NCBI RefSeq assembly: GCF_005796105.1
Contig: NZ_VAUO01000003.1
Span: 186,001-250,000, forward strand
From: Pseudomonas mosselii
GTDB lineage: Bacteria; Pseudomonadota; Gammaproteobacteria; Pseudomonadales; Pseudomonadaceae
DNA: 64,000 bases
Direction: 5' to 3'
The number at the start of each line of letters is the position of its first letter. The stretch's first letter is position 1. Positions 11,742 through 23,291 of the stretch are shown piece after piece. Under the pieces are notes generated by a model, which did not search any database, was not told where the DNA came from, and saw only the letters and a list, made by a program, of their open reading frames with translations. The position numbers and the translations under genes are program-made.

Positions 11742-11756
11742 GCAATTGAAATGCCA
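11742..11756 (-). promoter_or_regulatory. Sigma-54 promoter of hutU
   Basis: On the minus strand TGGCAT-N5-TTGC gives a -24/-12 element with exact spacing (consensus TGGCAC-N5-TTGC). It reads toward hutU, and the predicted start falls within the HutC operator. The hutU promoter of P. fluorescens is reported to be sigma-54 and CbrB dependent, which agrees. Confidence 0.8.
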
Positions 11757-11989
11757 AGTTCTGAATCGCGCCCGAGCGAGGGCCCGATGCCGCTGTGCAG
11801 GCCGCGTGAATAGAGGGTTCAGGAGGAAGGGAAATCTACGCAGGGCGTAAGCGAGGGGCGCAAAACGATCAAAGCATTGCGCCATCTTGGGGCGTTCGGT
11901 AACAGCGCGCCGCTGTTGCGGGCGCTACCGGGGTAACTCATTTATCAAAAGCGACACTGCCCCTGTGAGAGCGGTGTCAGGCGGGAAAC

Positions 11990-12565
11990 TCAGCGAATCT
12001 CGGTCAGCTCGATCACGCAGCAACGCCCGACCACATCCACTTCCAACAAACGCTCGTTACCACTCAGGCGCAGACAGTCATAACGGCCCAGCGAGACTGG
12101 CGGCTGGCCGCTGATCGTCACCGGCAAGTCCGTCTGCGCACTGAACACCATCAGCGCACCCGCAGCACTGAAGAGCCGGGTACCGCCATTGAACCACTGC
12201 AATCGCGCGCGGTAGCGGTCCGGCGCGTAGATCAGGTTGAAATCCCGGATTGGCCCGCCCAGCAGCGCGCAGCCCACGTGGCTTTCGCCGCTAAAGGCAA
12301 ATGCGTCGAACGGCACCAGAGGCCGACTGTCATGGCCGTCTACTGTCAGACGCATGCCATCGCCCTGCAGCACGGTGATGATCCGCTGGTAACCGGCAAA
12401 ACTCGAAAAGCCGCCGGACGCTTCGATGTCGGCAATCGACAGGCGCCAGCCGAACCCTTCAAGGCCCGTACCGGCATCGCGGGTGATCTCTTCGGTGGAG
12501 CCACCGCCATTCTTCCAGGGCATGCGCAGGTAGTCGCCTGCACGCAACACTTGCAACGCGCTCAT
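11990..12565 (-). CDS. hutD: HutD family protein
   Basis: This 191-residue cupin-like protein has the family start (VLRAGDYLRMPWKNGGG) and the GGSTEEIT motif. HutD is thought to limit hut induction by binding a pathway intermediate; its biochemical role is not settled. The start at 12563-12565 overlaps the hutC stop by four bases (ATGA), indicating translational coupling. The open frame runs 46 codons further upstream inside hutC, but family homology begins at MSALQVLRAG. Confidence 0.92.
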   Translation of the reverse strand: MSALQVLRAGDYLRMPWKNGGGSTEEITRDAGTGLEGFGWRLSIADIEASGGFSSFAGYQRIITVLQGDGMRLTVDGHDSRPLVPFDAFAFSGESHVGCALLGGPIRDFNLIYAPDRYRARLQWFNGGTRLFSAAGALMVFSAQTDLPVTISGQPPVSLGRYDCLRLSGNERLLEVDVVGRCCVIELTEIR

Positions 12566-13308
12566 TTGCTGAAACGTCCTTCCAGACGGTGACGGGAACC
12601 GGGGTGGATCAGCCGTGCGGCCGTCACCGGCTGACGCCCCGACCAGGTACGTCGGCGAATCAACAGGCACGGCTCGCCGCGCTCGATCTGCAACAACCGG
12701 CATTCGTCCGCTTCGGCCAGGATCGCCTCGACCACGTGCTCGCCCTCGGTGAGTGGCGCGACGTGCGAAAGGTATTCATAGGGGGTCTGGCGGGTGAAGT
12801 CCTGCTTGAGGTAGTCCGGGGCCACGCTGGCGTTGACATAGCGATCCTCGATCTGCACAGGCACGCCGTTCTCGCAGTGCACGATCAGCGAGTGGAACAC
12901 ACGCTGGCCTTCGCGCATGTCCAGCGCCAGCGCGCGCTCGGAGCCCGCCGCCTCCTCCACCAGGGTGATCACCTGGCAGCTATGCTGATGGCCGCGCGCG
13001 GCGATCTCGTCAGCGATGTTGTTGACCTCGAACAGTGCCGAACGGGTCTTGGGTTCGGCGACGAAGGTGCCCACGCCCTGCATGCGCACCAACAGCCCTT
13101 CGGCGGTCAGCTCGCGCAGGGCACGGTTGATGGTCATGCGGCTGAAGCCCAGCTGATTGACCAACTCACTCTCCGAAGGGACCCGGTGATGCGGCGGCCA
13201 GCTGCCGTTTTCGATCTGCTGGATGATCATCTGTTTTACCCGCGCATAGAGCGGCGCCGGCCCTTCGCCCATCTGGGCAACCAGTTCGGAGACAGGAGGT
13301 TTGGGCAC
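12562..13308 (-). CDS. hutC: Histidine-utilisation repressor
   Basis: GntR-family repressor of 248 residues. The N-terminal winged helix-turn-helix is clear (PSESELVNQLGFSRMTINRA) and the C-terminal UTRA domain binds urocanate as inducer. A GTG at 13306-13308, preceded by AGGA with normal spacing, gives exactly the family length; the first ATG downstream would lose 13 conserved residues, and upstream codons run into the promoter region. HutC should act on the palindromes at 11723-11736 and 13376-13391. It forms a coupled pair with hutD and is divergent from hutF. Confidence 0.95.
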   Translation of the reverse strand: MPKPPVSELVAQMGEGPAPLYARVKQMIIQQIENGSWPPHHRVPSESELVNQLGFSRMTINRALRELTAEGLLVRMQGVGTFVAEPKTRSALFEVNNIADEIAARGHQHSCQVITLVEEAAGSERALALDMREGQRVFHSLIVHCENGVPVQIEDRYVNASVAPDYLKQDFTRQTPYEYLSHVAPLTEGEHVVEAILAEADECRLLQIERGEPCLLIRRRTWSGRQPVTAARLIHPGSRHRLEGRFSK

Positions 13309-13375
13309 GACGTGAGGTCCTTGTGCGATTGGAGTGAGCGGTAGCTTGCCGGAGTTTACCCGGCAGGCAAACGGC

Positions 13376-13391
13376 TGTATATGTATATACA
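13376..13391. promoter_or_regulatory. HutC-type palindrome between hutC and hutF
   Basis: The dyad TGTATATGTATATACA (flanked as CTGTATAT...ATATACAAG) lies midway in the 110-bp hutC-hutF divergent space. It shares the TGTA/TACA half-sites of the hutU operator. It probably serves both autoregulation of hutC and repression of hutF. Confidence 0.75.
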
Positions 13392-13418
13392 AGTTAATCC
13401 CTGACAGAGAAATGACCC

Positions 13419-14783
13419 ATGCCCGCCTATTTCGCCGAACGCGCCCTGCTGCCCACAGGCTGGGCACGCAACGTCCGCCTGGAGGTCGCCAACGATGGTC
13501 GTCTGGCCTCGGTGAGCGCAGATGCCCAGGCCGACGGTGCCGAGCGGCTGGCTGGGCCGTTGTTGCCAGGCATGCCCAACCTCCATTCGCATGCCTTCCA
13601 GCGGGCCATGGCCGGCTTGGCGGAGGTGGTCGGCAACCCCAACGACAGTTTCTGGACCTGGCGCGAACTCATGTACCGGCTGGCGGGCAACGTCAGCCCG
13701 GAGCAATTGCAGGTTATTGCGCAACAGGTGTACATCGAGATGCTCAAGGCCGGGTACACGTCGGTGGCCGAGTTCCACTATGTCCACCACGACCCACACG
13801 GTCAGGTCTACGCCGACCCCGCCGAGCTGTCGCGCCGCATCAGCGCCGCAGCGGCCTCGACAGGTATCGGCCTGACCCTGCTGCCAGTGCTCTACAGCCA
13901 TTCAGGCTTCGGCGGCCAGGCACCCAGCCACGGGCAGCGGCGCTTCATCAACAGCACCGAGCAATACCTGCACCTGCAACGACAACTTGAACCTCTGCTG
14001 GCCGCGCAACCGGCACAGCGCCTGGGCCTGTGCTTCCATTCGCTGCGCGCGGTCACCCCCGCACAAATCGCCGAAGTACTCGACGCCAGCGACGCCCACA
14101 GCCCGGTGCATATCCATATCGCCGAACAACACAAGGAAGTCGAGGACTGCCTGGCCTGGAGCGGCCGACGTCCGCTGCAATGGCTGTACGAGCATGCCGA
14201 GGTCGACGCGCGCTGGTGCCTGGTCCACGCCACCCATGCACAGCCCGACGAAGTGCGTGCCATGGCCCGTAGCGGCGCGGTGGCCGGGCTGTGCCTGACC
14301 ACCGAGGCCAACCTGGGCGACGGCATTTTCCCAGCGGTGGACTACCTGGCCCAGGGCGGGCGCCTGGGCATCGGCTCGGACAGCCATGTGTCATTGAGCG
14401 TGGTAGAGGAATTGCGCTGGCTGGAATACGGCCAGCGCCTGCGCGACCAACGCCGCAATCGACTGCACCGCAGCGATCAGCCGGGGGTCGGGCGCACGCT
14501 CTACGACGCAGCCCTGGCCGGTGGTGCACAAGCACTGGGGCAGCCGATAGGCGAGCTGGCGGCGGGCAAACGGGCGGACTGGCTGGTGCTGGACGGGCAA
14601 GACCCGTACCTGGCCGTGGCCGAAGGCGATGCGATCCTCAACCGCTGGCTGTTCGCCGGCAGCGATCGCCAGGTGCGTGACGTGATGGTCAACGGACAGT
14701 GGGTGGTGCGCCAGGGGCGGCACGGGCTGGAGAGCGAGAGCGCGGTGGCATTTGCCGAAGTGTTGCGCCAGTTGCTGGGCTGA
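13419..14783 (+). CDS. hutF: Formimidoylglutamate deiminase
   Basis: This 454-residue amidohydrolase converts N-formimino-L-glutamate to N-formyl-L-glutamate plus ammonia, feeding HutG. Zinc-site motifs are visible: PNLHSHAFQRAMAG near residue 50, HIHIAEQ in the middle and GIGSDSHVSLS toward the end. It is transcribed away from hutC across a HutC-type palindrome. Together with hutG it defines the five-step, two-ammonia branch of histidine catabolism typical of Pseudomonas. Confidence 0.96.
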   Translation: MPAYFAERALLPTGWARNVRLEVANDGRLASVSADAQADGAERLAGPLLPGMPNLHSHAFQRAMAGLAEVVGNPNDSFWTWRELMYRLAGNVSPEQLQVIAQQVYIEMLKAGYTSVAEFHYVHHDPHGQVYADPAELSRRISAAAASTGIGLTLLPVLYSHSGFGGQAPSHGQRRFINSTEQYLHLQRQLEPLLAAQPAQRLGLCFHSLRAVTPAQIAEVLDASDAHSPVHIHIAEQHKEVEDCLAWSGRRPLQWLYEHAEVDARWCLVHATHAQPDEVRAMARSGAVAGLCLTTEANLGDGIFPAVDYLAQGGRLGIGSDSHVSLSVVEELRWLEYGQRLRDQRRNRLHRSDQPGVGRTLYDAALAGGAQALGQPIGELAAGKRADWLVLDGQDPYLAVAEGDAILNRWLFAGSDRQVRDVMVNGQWVVRQGRHGLESESAVAFAEVLRQLLG

Positions 14784-14793
14784 CGCGGCCTGT

Positions 14794-14908
14794 TGTAGGA
14801 GCGGCCTTGTGTCGCCAAAGGGGTGCGTAGCGCCCCCAAGATTCCAGCCAAGGCACACATCGTCGGGGCCGCTTTGCGGCCCTTTCGCGACACAAGGCCG
14901 CTCCTACA
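14794..14908. repeat. REP pair (BIME) after hutF
   Basis: Two GTAGGAGCGGCCTTGTGTCGC-type REPs in inverted orientation, between the converging ends of hutF and the lipocalin gene. Confidence 0.9.
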
Positions 14909-14925
14909 TGGGTCGCGTTGCGTCT

Positions 14926-15498
14926 TCAGTGCCGGGCGACGATATCGCGATCCGGCGTGCGCCAGATCAGCCGGCTGGTGTCATAACCCTGCTGACGCGC
15001 CTTGGACATCAGGCTCTCACGTTCCCAGGCCGGCATCGATGGCGTGCGCGACAGGATCCACAGGTACTTGCGGTCAGGGCTGCCGACGATCGCGGTGCGG
15101 TAGCGCTCATCGACGTACAGAATCCAGTAATCCCCCTTGGCCACCCCTGGCACTAGGCGGGTGAACCAATTATCGAACTCCACCCACAGCTTGTCGGTGT
15201 GTCCAGGCTGCTGCGCCGTGGCATGGCCCTCTGCGCGCAGCCATTCGTCACCGAGGGTCCGGCAACGGTTGAGCACGCCGACGCTGCCGTCGGGCTTGAG
15301 GTTGTAGTGGGCTTCGGATTGCGCGCAGCCTTCCTGGTACTTCATCGGCAGGCGCGCCAGTTCGAACCATTTGCCCTGGTAACGCTTGAGGTCGACCGCA
15401 CCTGCGGTCTTCGGCGCCAGCGGGTCGGTGGCAGAGGTGGCACAGCCACCCAACAGCATCACCAGGCACACGCCCAGCAGCAGGTGCAGACGCCTCAT
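14926..15498 (-). CDS. blc: Lipocalin lipoprotein (Blc-like)
   Basis: A 190-residue predicted outer-membrane lipoprotein: signal peptide with lipobox LLGGC (Cys at about residue 19) and the lipocalin signature GKWFELARLP. The remaining strands (WILYVDERYRTAIVGSPDRK) are also present, and the length fits bacterial lipocalin Blc, which binds lysophospholipids or fatty acids. The ATG overlaps the stop of the upstream lipoprotein gene by four bases, so the two are translationally coupled. Confidence 0.9.
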   Translation of the reverse strand: MRRLHLLLGVCLVMLLGGCATSATDPLAPKTAGAVDLKRYQGKWFELARLPMKYQEGCAQSEAHYNLKPDGSVGVLNRCRTLGDEWLRAEGHATAQQPGHTDKLWVEFDNWFTRLVPGVAKGDYWILYVDERYRTAIVGSPDRKYLWILSRTPSMPAWERESLMSKARQQGYDTSRLIWRTPDRDIVARH

Positions 15499-15749
15499 TT
15501 GAGGCCCTGCCCGGAATACATCAGGACCTTGTCAGCCGCGTACTGCACGCTGATGAAGCTCTTCTCGTCACCCCAGGTGCAACTGCTCATGCCCAGCGCG
15601 CCAGAGCACTCGGTCGGCGTGCCGAGCAACTGCTCGACCTCGGCTTTGTGCATGCCGGCCTTGAGCTTGGCATAGTTTTCCTGGTTGATCTTGCTGCAGG
15701 CGGTCAGGATGACGCACAAGGACAACAGGGCGAGGGAACGCAACGACAT
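15495..15749 (-). CDS. Small SmpA/OmlA-like lipoprotein
   Basis: An 84-residue lipoprotein with signal peptide and lipobox LTAC, then a KLKAGMHKAEVEQLLGTP segment typical of the SmpA/OmlA/BamE-like small fold, and two cysteines (TEC, SSC) that may form a disulfide. A BLIP-like or DUF3862-type periplasmic binding fold is likely; the function is unknown. First gene of a two-gene operon with the lipocalin. Confidence 0.8.
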   Translation of the reverse strand: MSLRSLALLSLCVILTACSKINQENYAKLKAGMHKAEVEQLLGTPTECSGALGMSSCTWGDEKSFISVQYAADKVLMYSGQGLK

Positions 15750-15975
15750 GAAGGGACACTCCTGGAGGTGGATACACAGGCTTGAAGGCCTGCAGGGAGC
15801 TTAGAAGGGAAAAAGGGTCCTCGGTTCCCTGCCTGCACAGGTTTTCGTCGGCCACCGCTGGTCGGACGGCGCCTAAACGCTTCATGTTTTCAACCGGCAG
15901 GTCGAAACAGTCTACGACGGTACGGCCTTGCGCCGCGCCAGCCCTCCTTCGTGCCCGTGCGCAGACCTTAGAAAA

Positions 15976-17868
15976 ATGACCAAGAACCTCAAGTTCAGCC
16001 ACAAGATCCTGCTGGCTGCCGCCCTCGTCGTAGCGGTAGCCTTCACCTGCTTCGTGCTGTTCAACGATTACCGACAACGTCAGTCCCTGCGCAGTGACGC
16101 GCAGACCACGCTACAGGAACTGGGCAACCTGACTGCGGGCAACATCCACAATTGGCTCGACAGCCGCATCCAGCTACTGAACACCTTCGCCCAACAGGTG
16201 GCCGTCGATGGCCCCGGCAAAGCCAGCCTGGACCGCAGCCTGGGGCTGCCGGTGTATGCCAGCAACTTCATGCTGACCTACTTTGGCGGTCAGGATGGCA
16301 GCATGCAGTCCGTCCCGGTGGGCAACCGCGCCGCCGACTACGACCCGCGTGCGCGCGGCTGGTACAAGGCAGCCAGTGCGGCCGGCCAAACCATCGTCAC
16401 CGAGCCCTACCTGTCGGCCTCGGCCGGCAAACTGGTGATCACCCTGGCCACGCCTGTGCAGCAGGCGGGCAAGTTGATCGGTGTGAGCGGGGTGGATACC
16501 GACCTGCAAACCATCAGCAAGCTGATCAACACCCTCAACTTCGATGGCCGCGGCCATGCCTTCATCGTCAACGGCGAGGGCAAGATTCTCATCCACCCTA
16601 ACGCCGAGCTGGCGCTCAAGACCCTCGCCGATGTCTATCCCGGCGACACCCCGCGCATCGGCAGTGGCTTGAAAGACGTCGAAAGCGACGGACGCAAGCA
16701 GTTCATCAGCTTCAGCCATATCGATGGCGTACCCTCGGCAGACTGGTACGTAGCGCTGGTACTGGATCAGGACGCCGCCTTCGCGATGCTCAGCGAACTG
16801 CGCACCTCGGCACTGGTGGCCACCCTGATCGCGGTACTGGTGATCATCGGCCTGCTTGGGCTGCTGATCCGTGTGCTGATGGAACCGCTGCACGTGATGG
16901 GCCGAGCCATGCGTGACATCGCCGAAGGCGAAGGCGACCTGACCCGGCGCCTGACGATCCACGCCCACGACGAGTTCGGCAGCCTGGCGCTCTCGTTCAA
17001 CCGTTTCGTCGAGCGTATCCACACCTCGATTCGTGAAGTGGCCTCGGCCACCGACCAGGTCAACAGCGTGGCCAGCCAAGTAGTCAGCGCCTCCAATGCT
17101 TCGATCCACAACGCCGACCAACAGTCCAGCCGCACCAACAGCGTGGCGGCGGCGATCAACCAGTTGGGCGCCGCAGCGCAGGAGATCGCCCAGAACGCCG
17201 CCCTCGCCTCGCAGCACTCCAGCGACGCGCGTGGCCTGGCCGAGGAAGGCCAGCAGGTGGTGGGCGAGACCATCGAGGTGATGAACCAACTGTCATCGCG
17301 CATCAGCGATGCCAGCGGCAACATCGAGACACTCAACCACCATACGGTGAACATCGGCCAGATTCTCGATGTGATCAGTGGCATCTCCCAGCAAACCAAC
17401 CTGCTGGCGCTCAACGCCGCCATTGAGGCAGCCAGGGCCGGCGAGGCAGGACGTGGGTTCGCCGTGGTGGCCGATGAGGTGCGCAACCTGGCGCACCGCA
17501 CGCAGGAATCGGCGCAACAGGTACAGCGCCTGATCGAGGAATTGCAGGCCGGCGCGCAAATGGCTGTGAGCACCATGAACCAGAGCCAGCAGCACAGCGA
17601 CCGCAGCGTGGGCATCGCCAACCAGGCCGGCGAGCGCCTGGGCAGCGTCACCCAACGGATCGGCGAAATCGATGGCATGAATCAGTCGGTGGCCACCGCC
17701 ACCGAAGAGCAAACCGCCGTGGTCGAGTCGATCAATGTCGACATCACCGAGATCAATACGCTGAATCAGGAAGGGGTGCAGAACCTGCAGAGCACCTTGC
17801 GTGCCTGCAACGACCTGGAGCTTCAGGTAGAGCGGTTGAAGCATCTGGTGGGTAGTTTCAGGATCTGA
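15976..17868 (+). CDS. Methyl-accepting chemotaxis protein with dCache sensor
   Basis: A 630-residue transmembrane chemoreceptor. Transmembrane helix 1 is at about 11-29 and helix 2 at about 278-303, enclosing a periplasmic double-Cache domain, then HAMP and a signalling hairpin with the near-invariant tip [19 protein letters not shown]. In the sensor, Tyr122, Arg127, Trp129, Tyr130 and Asp174 follow the Y-x4-R-x-W-Y ... D pattern of amino-acid-binding dCache domains, so the ligand may be an amino acid or related amine. The ATG at 15976 gives a normal short cytoplasmic N-terminus. The C-terminus lacks a CheR-tethering pentapeptide. Stands alone between REP-rich spacers. Confidence 0.93.
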   Translation: MTKNLKFSHKILLAAALVVAVAFTCFVLFNDYRQRQSLRSDAQTTLQELGNLTAGNIHNWLDSRIQLLNTFAQQVAVDGPGKASLDRSLGLPVYASNFMLTYFGGQDGSMQSVPVGNRAADYDPRARGWYKAASAAGQTIVTEPYLSASAGKLVITLATPVQQAGKLIGVSGVDTDLQTISKLINTLNFDGRGHAFIVNGEGKILIHPNAELALKTLADVYPGDTPRIGSGLKDVESDGRKQFISFSHIDGVPSADWYVALVLDQDAAFAMLSELRTSALVATLIAVLVIIGLLGLLIRVLMEPLHVMGRAMRDIAEGEGDLTRRLTIHAHDEFGSLALSFNRFVERIHTSIREVASATDQVNSVASQVVSASNASIHNADQQSSRTNSVAAAINQLGAAAQEIAQNAALASQHSSDARGLAEEGQQVVGETIEVMNQLSSRISDASGNIETLNHHTVNIGQILDVISGISQQTNLLALNAAIEAARAGEAGRGFAVVADEVRNLAHRTQESAQQVQRLIEELQAGAQMAVSTMNQSQQHSDRSVGIANQAGERLGSVTQRIGEIDGMNQSVATATEEQTAVVESINVDITEINTLNQEGVQNLQSTLRACNDLELQVERLKHLVGSFRI

Positions 17869-17878
17869 AATCGGCGCC

Positions 17879-18130
17879 GCCTGCTTCGCGGGTAAATCGG
17901 GGCGCCGAACCGCCGCTCCCACAGGAATGTGCAAAGCCTGAATCCAGCGCTGTACCTGTAGGAGCGGCTTTAGCCGCGAACACCGGCAAAGCCGGTGCCA
18001 TCTACCAAGTCGCCTGCTTCGCGGGCAAGCCCGCTCCCACAGGGATGTGCAAAGCCTAAATCCAGCGCTGTACCTGTAGGAGCGGCTTTAGCCGCGAACA
18101 CCGGCAAAGCCGGTGCCATCCACCGCGAAG
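17879..18130. repeat. Tandemly duplicated BIME
   Basis: A REP-bearing unit is repeated with a period of 118 bp; the segments 17941-18002 and 18059-18120 appear identical over 62 bp (starting AATCCAGCGCTGTACCTGTA). Lies between the chemoreceptor and the DUF924 gene, which converge. Confidence 0.9.
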
Positions 18131-18153
18131 AGGCAGGATCGGGCTTTCACCAC

Positions 18154-18750
18154 TCAGAACCTGGACCCAGGCTCCAGCAAGAAGTCCATCTCTTCACTGG
18201 TGCTAGGCCGGCCAAGCAGCAGGTTGCGCTGCGGGAAGCGACCAAAACGGGCGATCACCCGCTGGTGCTGCTCGGCGTAATCCAGGAACCCTTCGAACAG
18301 CCTGCGGTTGGCTTCAGGCTGCTCGTCCAGCAAGGCCTGGTAGCGCTCCACGCAAAGGTTCTGCCAGTCCAGCACTTCGGCGTGCTCCAGCACCAGCAGC
18401 ACGAACACCCGCTGAATTGGCAGCAACTGGTAATCCCAGCCCTTCTGCAAGCCCTGCAAAGCCACCACCTGCGCCCGCCGGTCGCCTTCGAAGGCGCGCG
18501 GCGTGTCGCGGTAGAGCATGCGCGGCAACTGATCCAACAGGATCAGCAGCCCCAGCCAACCCTGCGGGCTTTGCTGCCACTCCTCGAGCCCGCCCGCCAG
18601 GGCCTGCTCGACCAAGTCGCCGAACAGCGCCTGCGCGTCGGCATCGTGCTGCTTGCCGAACCACAGCGTACTCTTCTCGTCAGCCACGGCCTGGGGACTG
18701 GTGCCCCAACCGAACCACCACTCCAGCAACGGCTGCCAAGGTGCGAGCAT
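18154..18750 (-). CDS. DUF924 family protein
   Basis: A 198-residue soluble protein of the DUF924 family, recognised by the N-terminal W-W-F-G-W pattern and the LLILLDQLPRMLYRDTPRAF block. The fold is expected to be helical and TPR-like; no enzymatic role is known to me. It starts three bases after the fbp stop, so it is very likely co-transcribed with fbp and translationally linked to it. Confidence 0.88.
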   Translation of the reverse strand: MLAPWQPLLEWWFGWGTSPQAVADEKSTLWFGKQHDADAQALFGDLVEQALAGGLEEWQQSPQGWLGLLILLDQLPRMLYRDTPRAFEGDRRAQVVALQGLQKGWDYQLLPIQRVFVLLVLEHAEVLDWQNLCVERYQALLDEQPEANRRLFEGFLDYAEQHQRVIARFGRFPQRNLLLGRPSTSEEMDFLLEPGSRF

Positions 18751-18753
18751 GAC

Positions 18754-19764
18754 TTACTCCTTGTGGTAGGCGGTGGCGCGCTCGACCTCTTCCTTCGAGC
18801 CCAGGATCACCGACACACGCTGGTGCAGGCTCTCAGGCTTGATATCGAGGATGCGCTCGTAGCCGTTGGTGGAGGCGCCACCGGCCTGCTCGATGATGAA
18901 CGACATCGGGTTGGCCTCGTACATCAGGCGCAGCTTGCCCGGCTTGCTCGGCTCGCGGGCATCACGTGGGTACATGAACAGGCCGCCACGGGTCAGGATG
19001 CGGTGCACGTCGGCCACCATCGAGGCGATCCAACGCATGTTGTAGTTCTTCTTCAGCGGACCGGTCTCACCGGCCAGCAGCTCGCCAACATAGCGCTGTA
19101 CCGGGGCTTCCCAGTGACGCTGGTTGGACATGTTGATGGCGAACTCGGCGGTGCTTTCCGGGACGCGGATGTTCTCGTGGGTGAGCACGAAGCTGCCCAG
19201 CTCGCGGTCCAGGGTGAAGCCCTTGACGCCGTTGCCCAGGGTGAGGATCAGCATGGTCTGCGGGCCGTAGATGGCGTAACCGGCGGCGACCTGCTGGGTG
19301 CCTGGTTGCAGGAAAGCGTTCTCGTTCAGGGTTTCGTTCTGGCTCAGGTACTCGTTGGGGCAACGCAGGACCGAGAAGATAGTGCCGACCGAGACGTTGA
19401 CGTCGATGTTCGACGAGCCGTCCAATGGGTCGAAGACCAGCAGGTAAGCGCCTTTGGGGTACTTGCCCGGGATCTGGTAGGCGTTGTCCATTTCTTCGGA
19501 CGCCATGCCGGCCAGGTGGCCGCCCCACTCGTTGGCTTCGAGCAAGATGTCGTTGGAGATCACGTCGAGCTTCTTCTGCACTTCGCCCTGCACGTTTTCG
19601 GTGCCCATGCTGCCCAGCACGCCGCCCAGGGCGCCCTTGGAAACGTGGTGGCTGATCTCCTTGCACGCACGCGCCACCACCTCGATCAGGAAGCGCAGAT
19701 CGGCAGGGGTATTGTTGCTGCGGGTCTGCTCAATCAGATAGCGACTCAGGGTAACGCGGGACAT
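18754..19764 (-). CDS. fbp: Fructose-1,6-bisphosphatase class I
   Basis: A 336-residue gluconeogenic enzyme removing the 1-phosphate of fructose 1,6-bisphosphate. The metal-binding motif [12 protein letters not shown] and the C-terminal EQAGGAST block are intact, and the length is normal. Pseudomonas lacks phosphofructokinase, so this enzyme is the irreversible step for making hexose. Followed directly by the DUF924 gene. glgP lies 246 bp upstream on the same strand and is probably separate. Confidence 0.96.
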   Translation of the reverse strand: MSRVTLSRYLIEQTRSNNTPADLRFLIEVVARACKEISHHVSKGALGGVLGSMGTENVQGEVQKKLDVISNDILLEANEWGGHLAGMASEEMDNAYQIPGKYPKGAYLLVFDPLDGSSNIDVNVSVGTIFSVLRCPNEYLSQNETLNENAFLQPGTQQVAAGYAIYGPQTMLILTLGNGVKGFTLDRELGSFVLTHENIRVPESTAEFAINMSNQRHWEAPVQRYVGELLAGETGPLKKNYNMRWIASMVADVHRILTRGGLFMYPRDAREPSKPGKLRLMYEANPMSFIIEQAGGASTNGYERILDIKPESLHQRVSVILGSKEEVERATAYHKE

Positions 19765-20010
19765 GTATGGCTCCGAAAAGGATAGGGGGAGAAAAACCCC
19801 CGCAGTTTACAGGGAGTGATGCGGGCTAGCGAGCAAAGAGACTCGCTTGAAGGGGTTAGGTTCAGCCCACAGCCTGCCAATGGTCGGCGTGGCGGCCTTG
19901 CAGCCCTTAGCCGGCAAGCCCGCGCCCAACGGTACGGCGCAGCTCTGGATATCAGCGCTGTACCGTGGGAGCGTACTTGCCCGCGAAGGGCGGTAAGGCG
20001 ATTCACAGCC

Positions 20011-22476
<2,466 letters not shown>

Positions 22477-22583
22477 GCGGCATCCTCGGGCAAGTAGGCT
22501 AAAGCGCAGGGAGATGATTGAGCCTAGACGCTCTGACACAGAGCGACAGCGCCGGTTCGCGGTTTTCATGAATCAGGCGAAAG

Positions 22584-22615
22584 GTTGTTCACAAATTGAA
22601 CAACTCCGGTATGAT
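22584..22615 (+). promoter_or_regulatory. Palindrome overlapping a probable promoter
   Basis: GTTGTTCA and TGAACAAC form a perfect 8-bp inverted repeat with a 5-bp spacer (22584-22604). The left arm contains TTGTTC, which could be a -35 box, followed 19 bp later by TATGAT (22610-22615) as a -10 box. The arrangement suggests an operator controlling the downstream cysteine-cluster gene or divergent glgP. Confidence 0.5.
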
Positions 22616-22649
22616 CGCGCGCCCCAAGACCGTGATACGCCCCCAAAAA

Positions 22650-23054
22650 ATGAAAACGACCCTGATCGCCGCCGCCGAAGTCGACCGCCTGGAGACTTGG
22701 CAGCGCTACGCCAGCCACATGTGCGGTGGCTGCCATTCGACCTGCTGCACCTTGCCGGTGGAGGTGAAGATCAAGGATCTGATCCGTATTGGCGTGGTGG
22801 ATGAGTTCGAGAAAGACGAGCCGCCGAAGAACATCGCCAAGCGCCTGCAAAAGGACGGCATCATCGAGCGCTTCAACCAGAAGTCGGGGATTTTCACCCT
22901 GACCCGGATGAGCAACGACGACTGCCTGTACCTGGACCGCAAGAGCCGCCTGTGCACCATCTACGACAAGCGCCCGGACACCTGCCGCAACCATCCCAAG
23001 GTCGGGCCGCGGCCGGGATATTGCGCCTACAAGCCCAAGGTGGCTGGGCGTTGA
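22650..23054 (+). CDS. YkgJ-family cysteine cluster protein
   Basis: A 134-residue protein with the CxxCxxxCC pattern (HMCGGCHSTCC) and later DDC, RLC and DTCRNHP cysteines, typical of the Fe-S or Zn-binding YkgJ/UPF0153 family. Function unknown. The start is uncertain: the ATG at 22650 has no good ribosome site, and an ATG at 22611 is possible, but a -10-like TATGAT covers that position, which favours 22650. Single gene, divergent from glgP. Confidence 0.85.
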   Translation: MKTTLIAAAEVDRLETWQRYASHMCGGCHSTCCTLPVEVKIKDLIRIGVVDEFEKDEPPKNIAKRLQKDGIIERFNQKSGIFTLTRMSNDDCLYLDRKSRLCTIYDKRPDTCRNHPKVGPRPGYCAYKPKVAGR

Positions 23055-23074
23055 AGCTGTTTTTTGCTTGAGCA

Positions 23075-23215
23075 TCTGGGGCTGCTACGCAGCCCTTTCC
23101 GGCCGGTCCGGCGCCCCGGCAAGGCTGCTCCTATAGAACTGTACATAACTTGTTGATTTAGCGGGGATCTGTGGGAGCGGCGGTTCGGCGCTCCCACAGG
23201 ACTGTGCAACGGGCC
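23075..23215. repeat. REP cluster with conserved linker
   Basis: REP-type hairpins (GGCGCCCCGGCAAGGCTGCTCC and GTGGGAGCGGCGGTTCGGCG types) flank an AT-rich linker at 23131-23163. The linker recurs, in inverse orientation relative to this copy, at 28857-28887 and 50392-50422. Confidence 0.8.
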
Positions 23216-23238
23216 GCAAAATCCACAGGCAAACAAAA

Positions 23239-23267
23239 ACGCCCCCGGCCTTGCGACCGGGGGCGTT
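23239..23267 (-). terminator. Terminator of typA
   Basis: AACGCCCCCGG and CCGGGGGCGTT form an 11-bp stem with a short loop, followed on the minus strand by GTTTTTGTTT. A strong rho-independent terminator 25 bp after the typA stop. Confidence 0.92.
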
Positions 23268-23291
23268 TTCGTTTCAGCTCAGGCTAGACGA

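Larger units (their letters stand above)
11612..11989. other. hutU upstream control region
   Basis: About 380 bp between hutD and hutU, both on the minus strand. It contains the sigma-54 promoter and HutC operator listed separately, and a roughly 115-bp leader before hutU. The part toward hutD (11760-11989) would have to hold enhancer sites for a sigma-54 activator. No clean terminator for hutD is visible. Confidence 0.6.
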
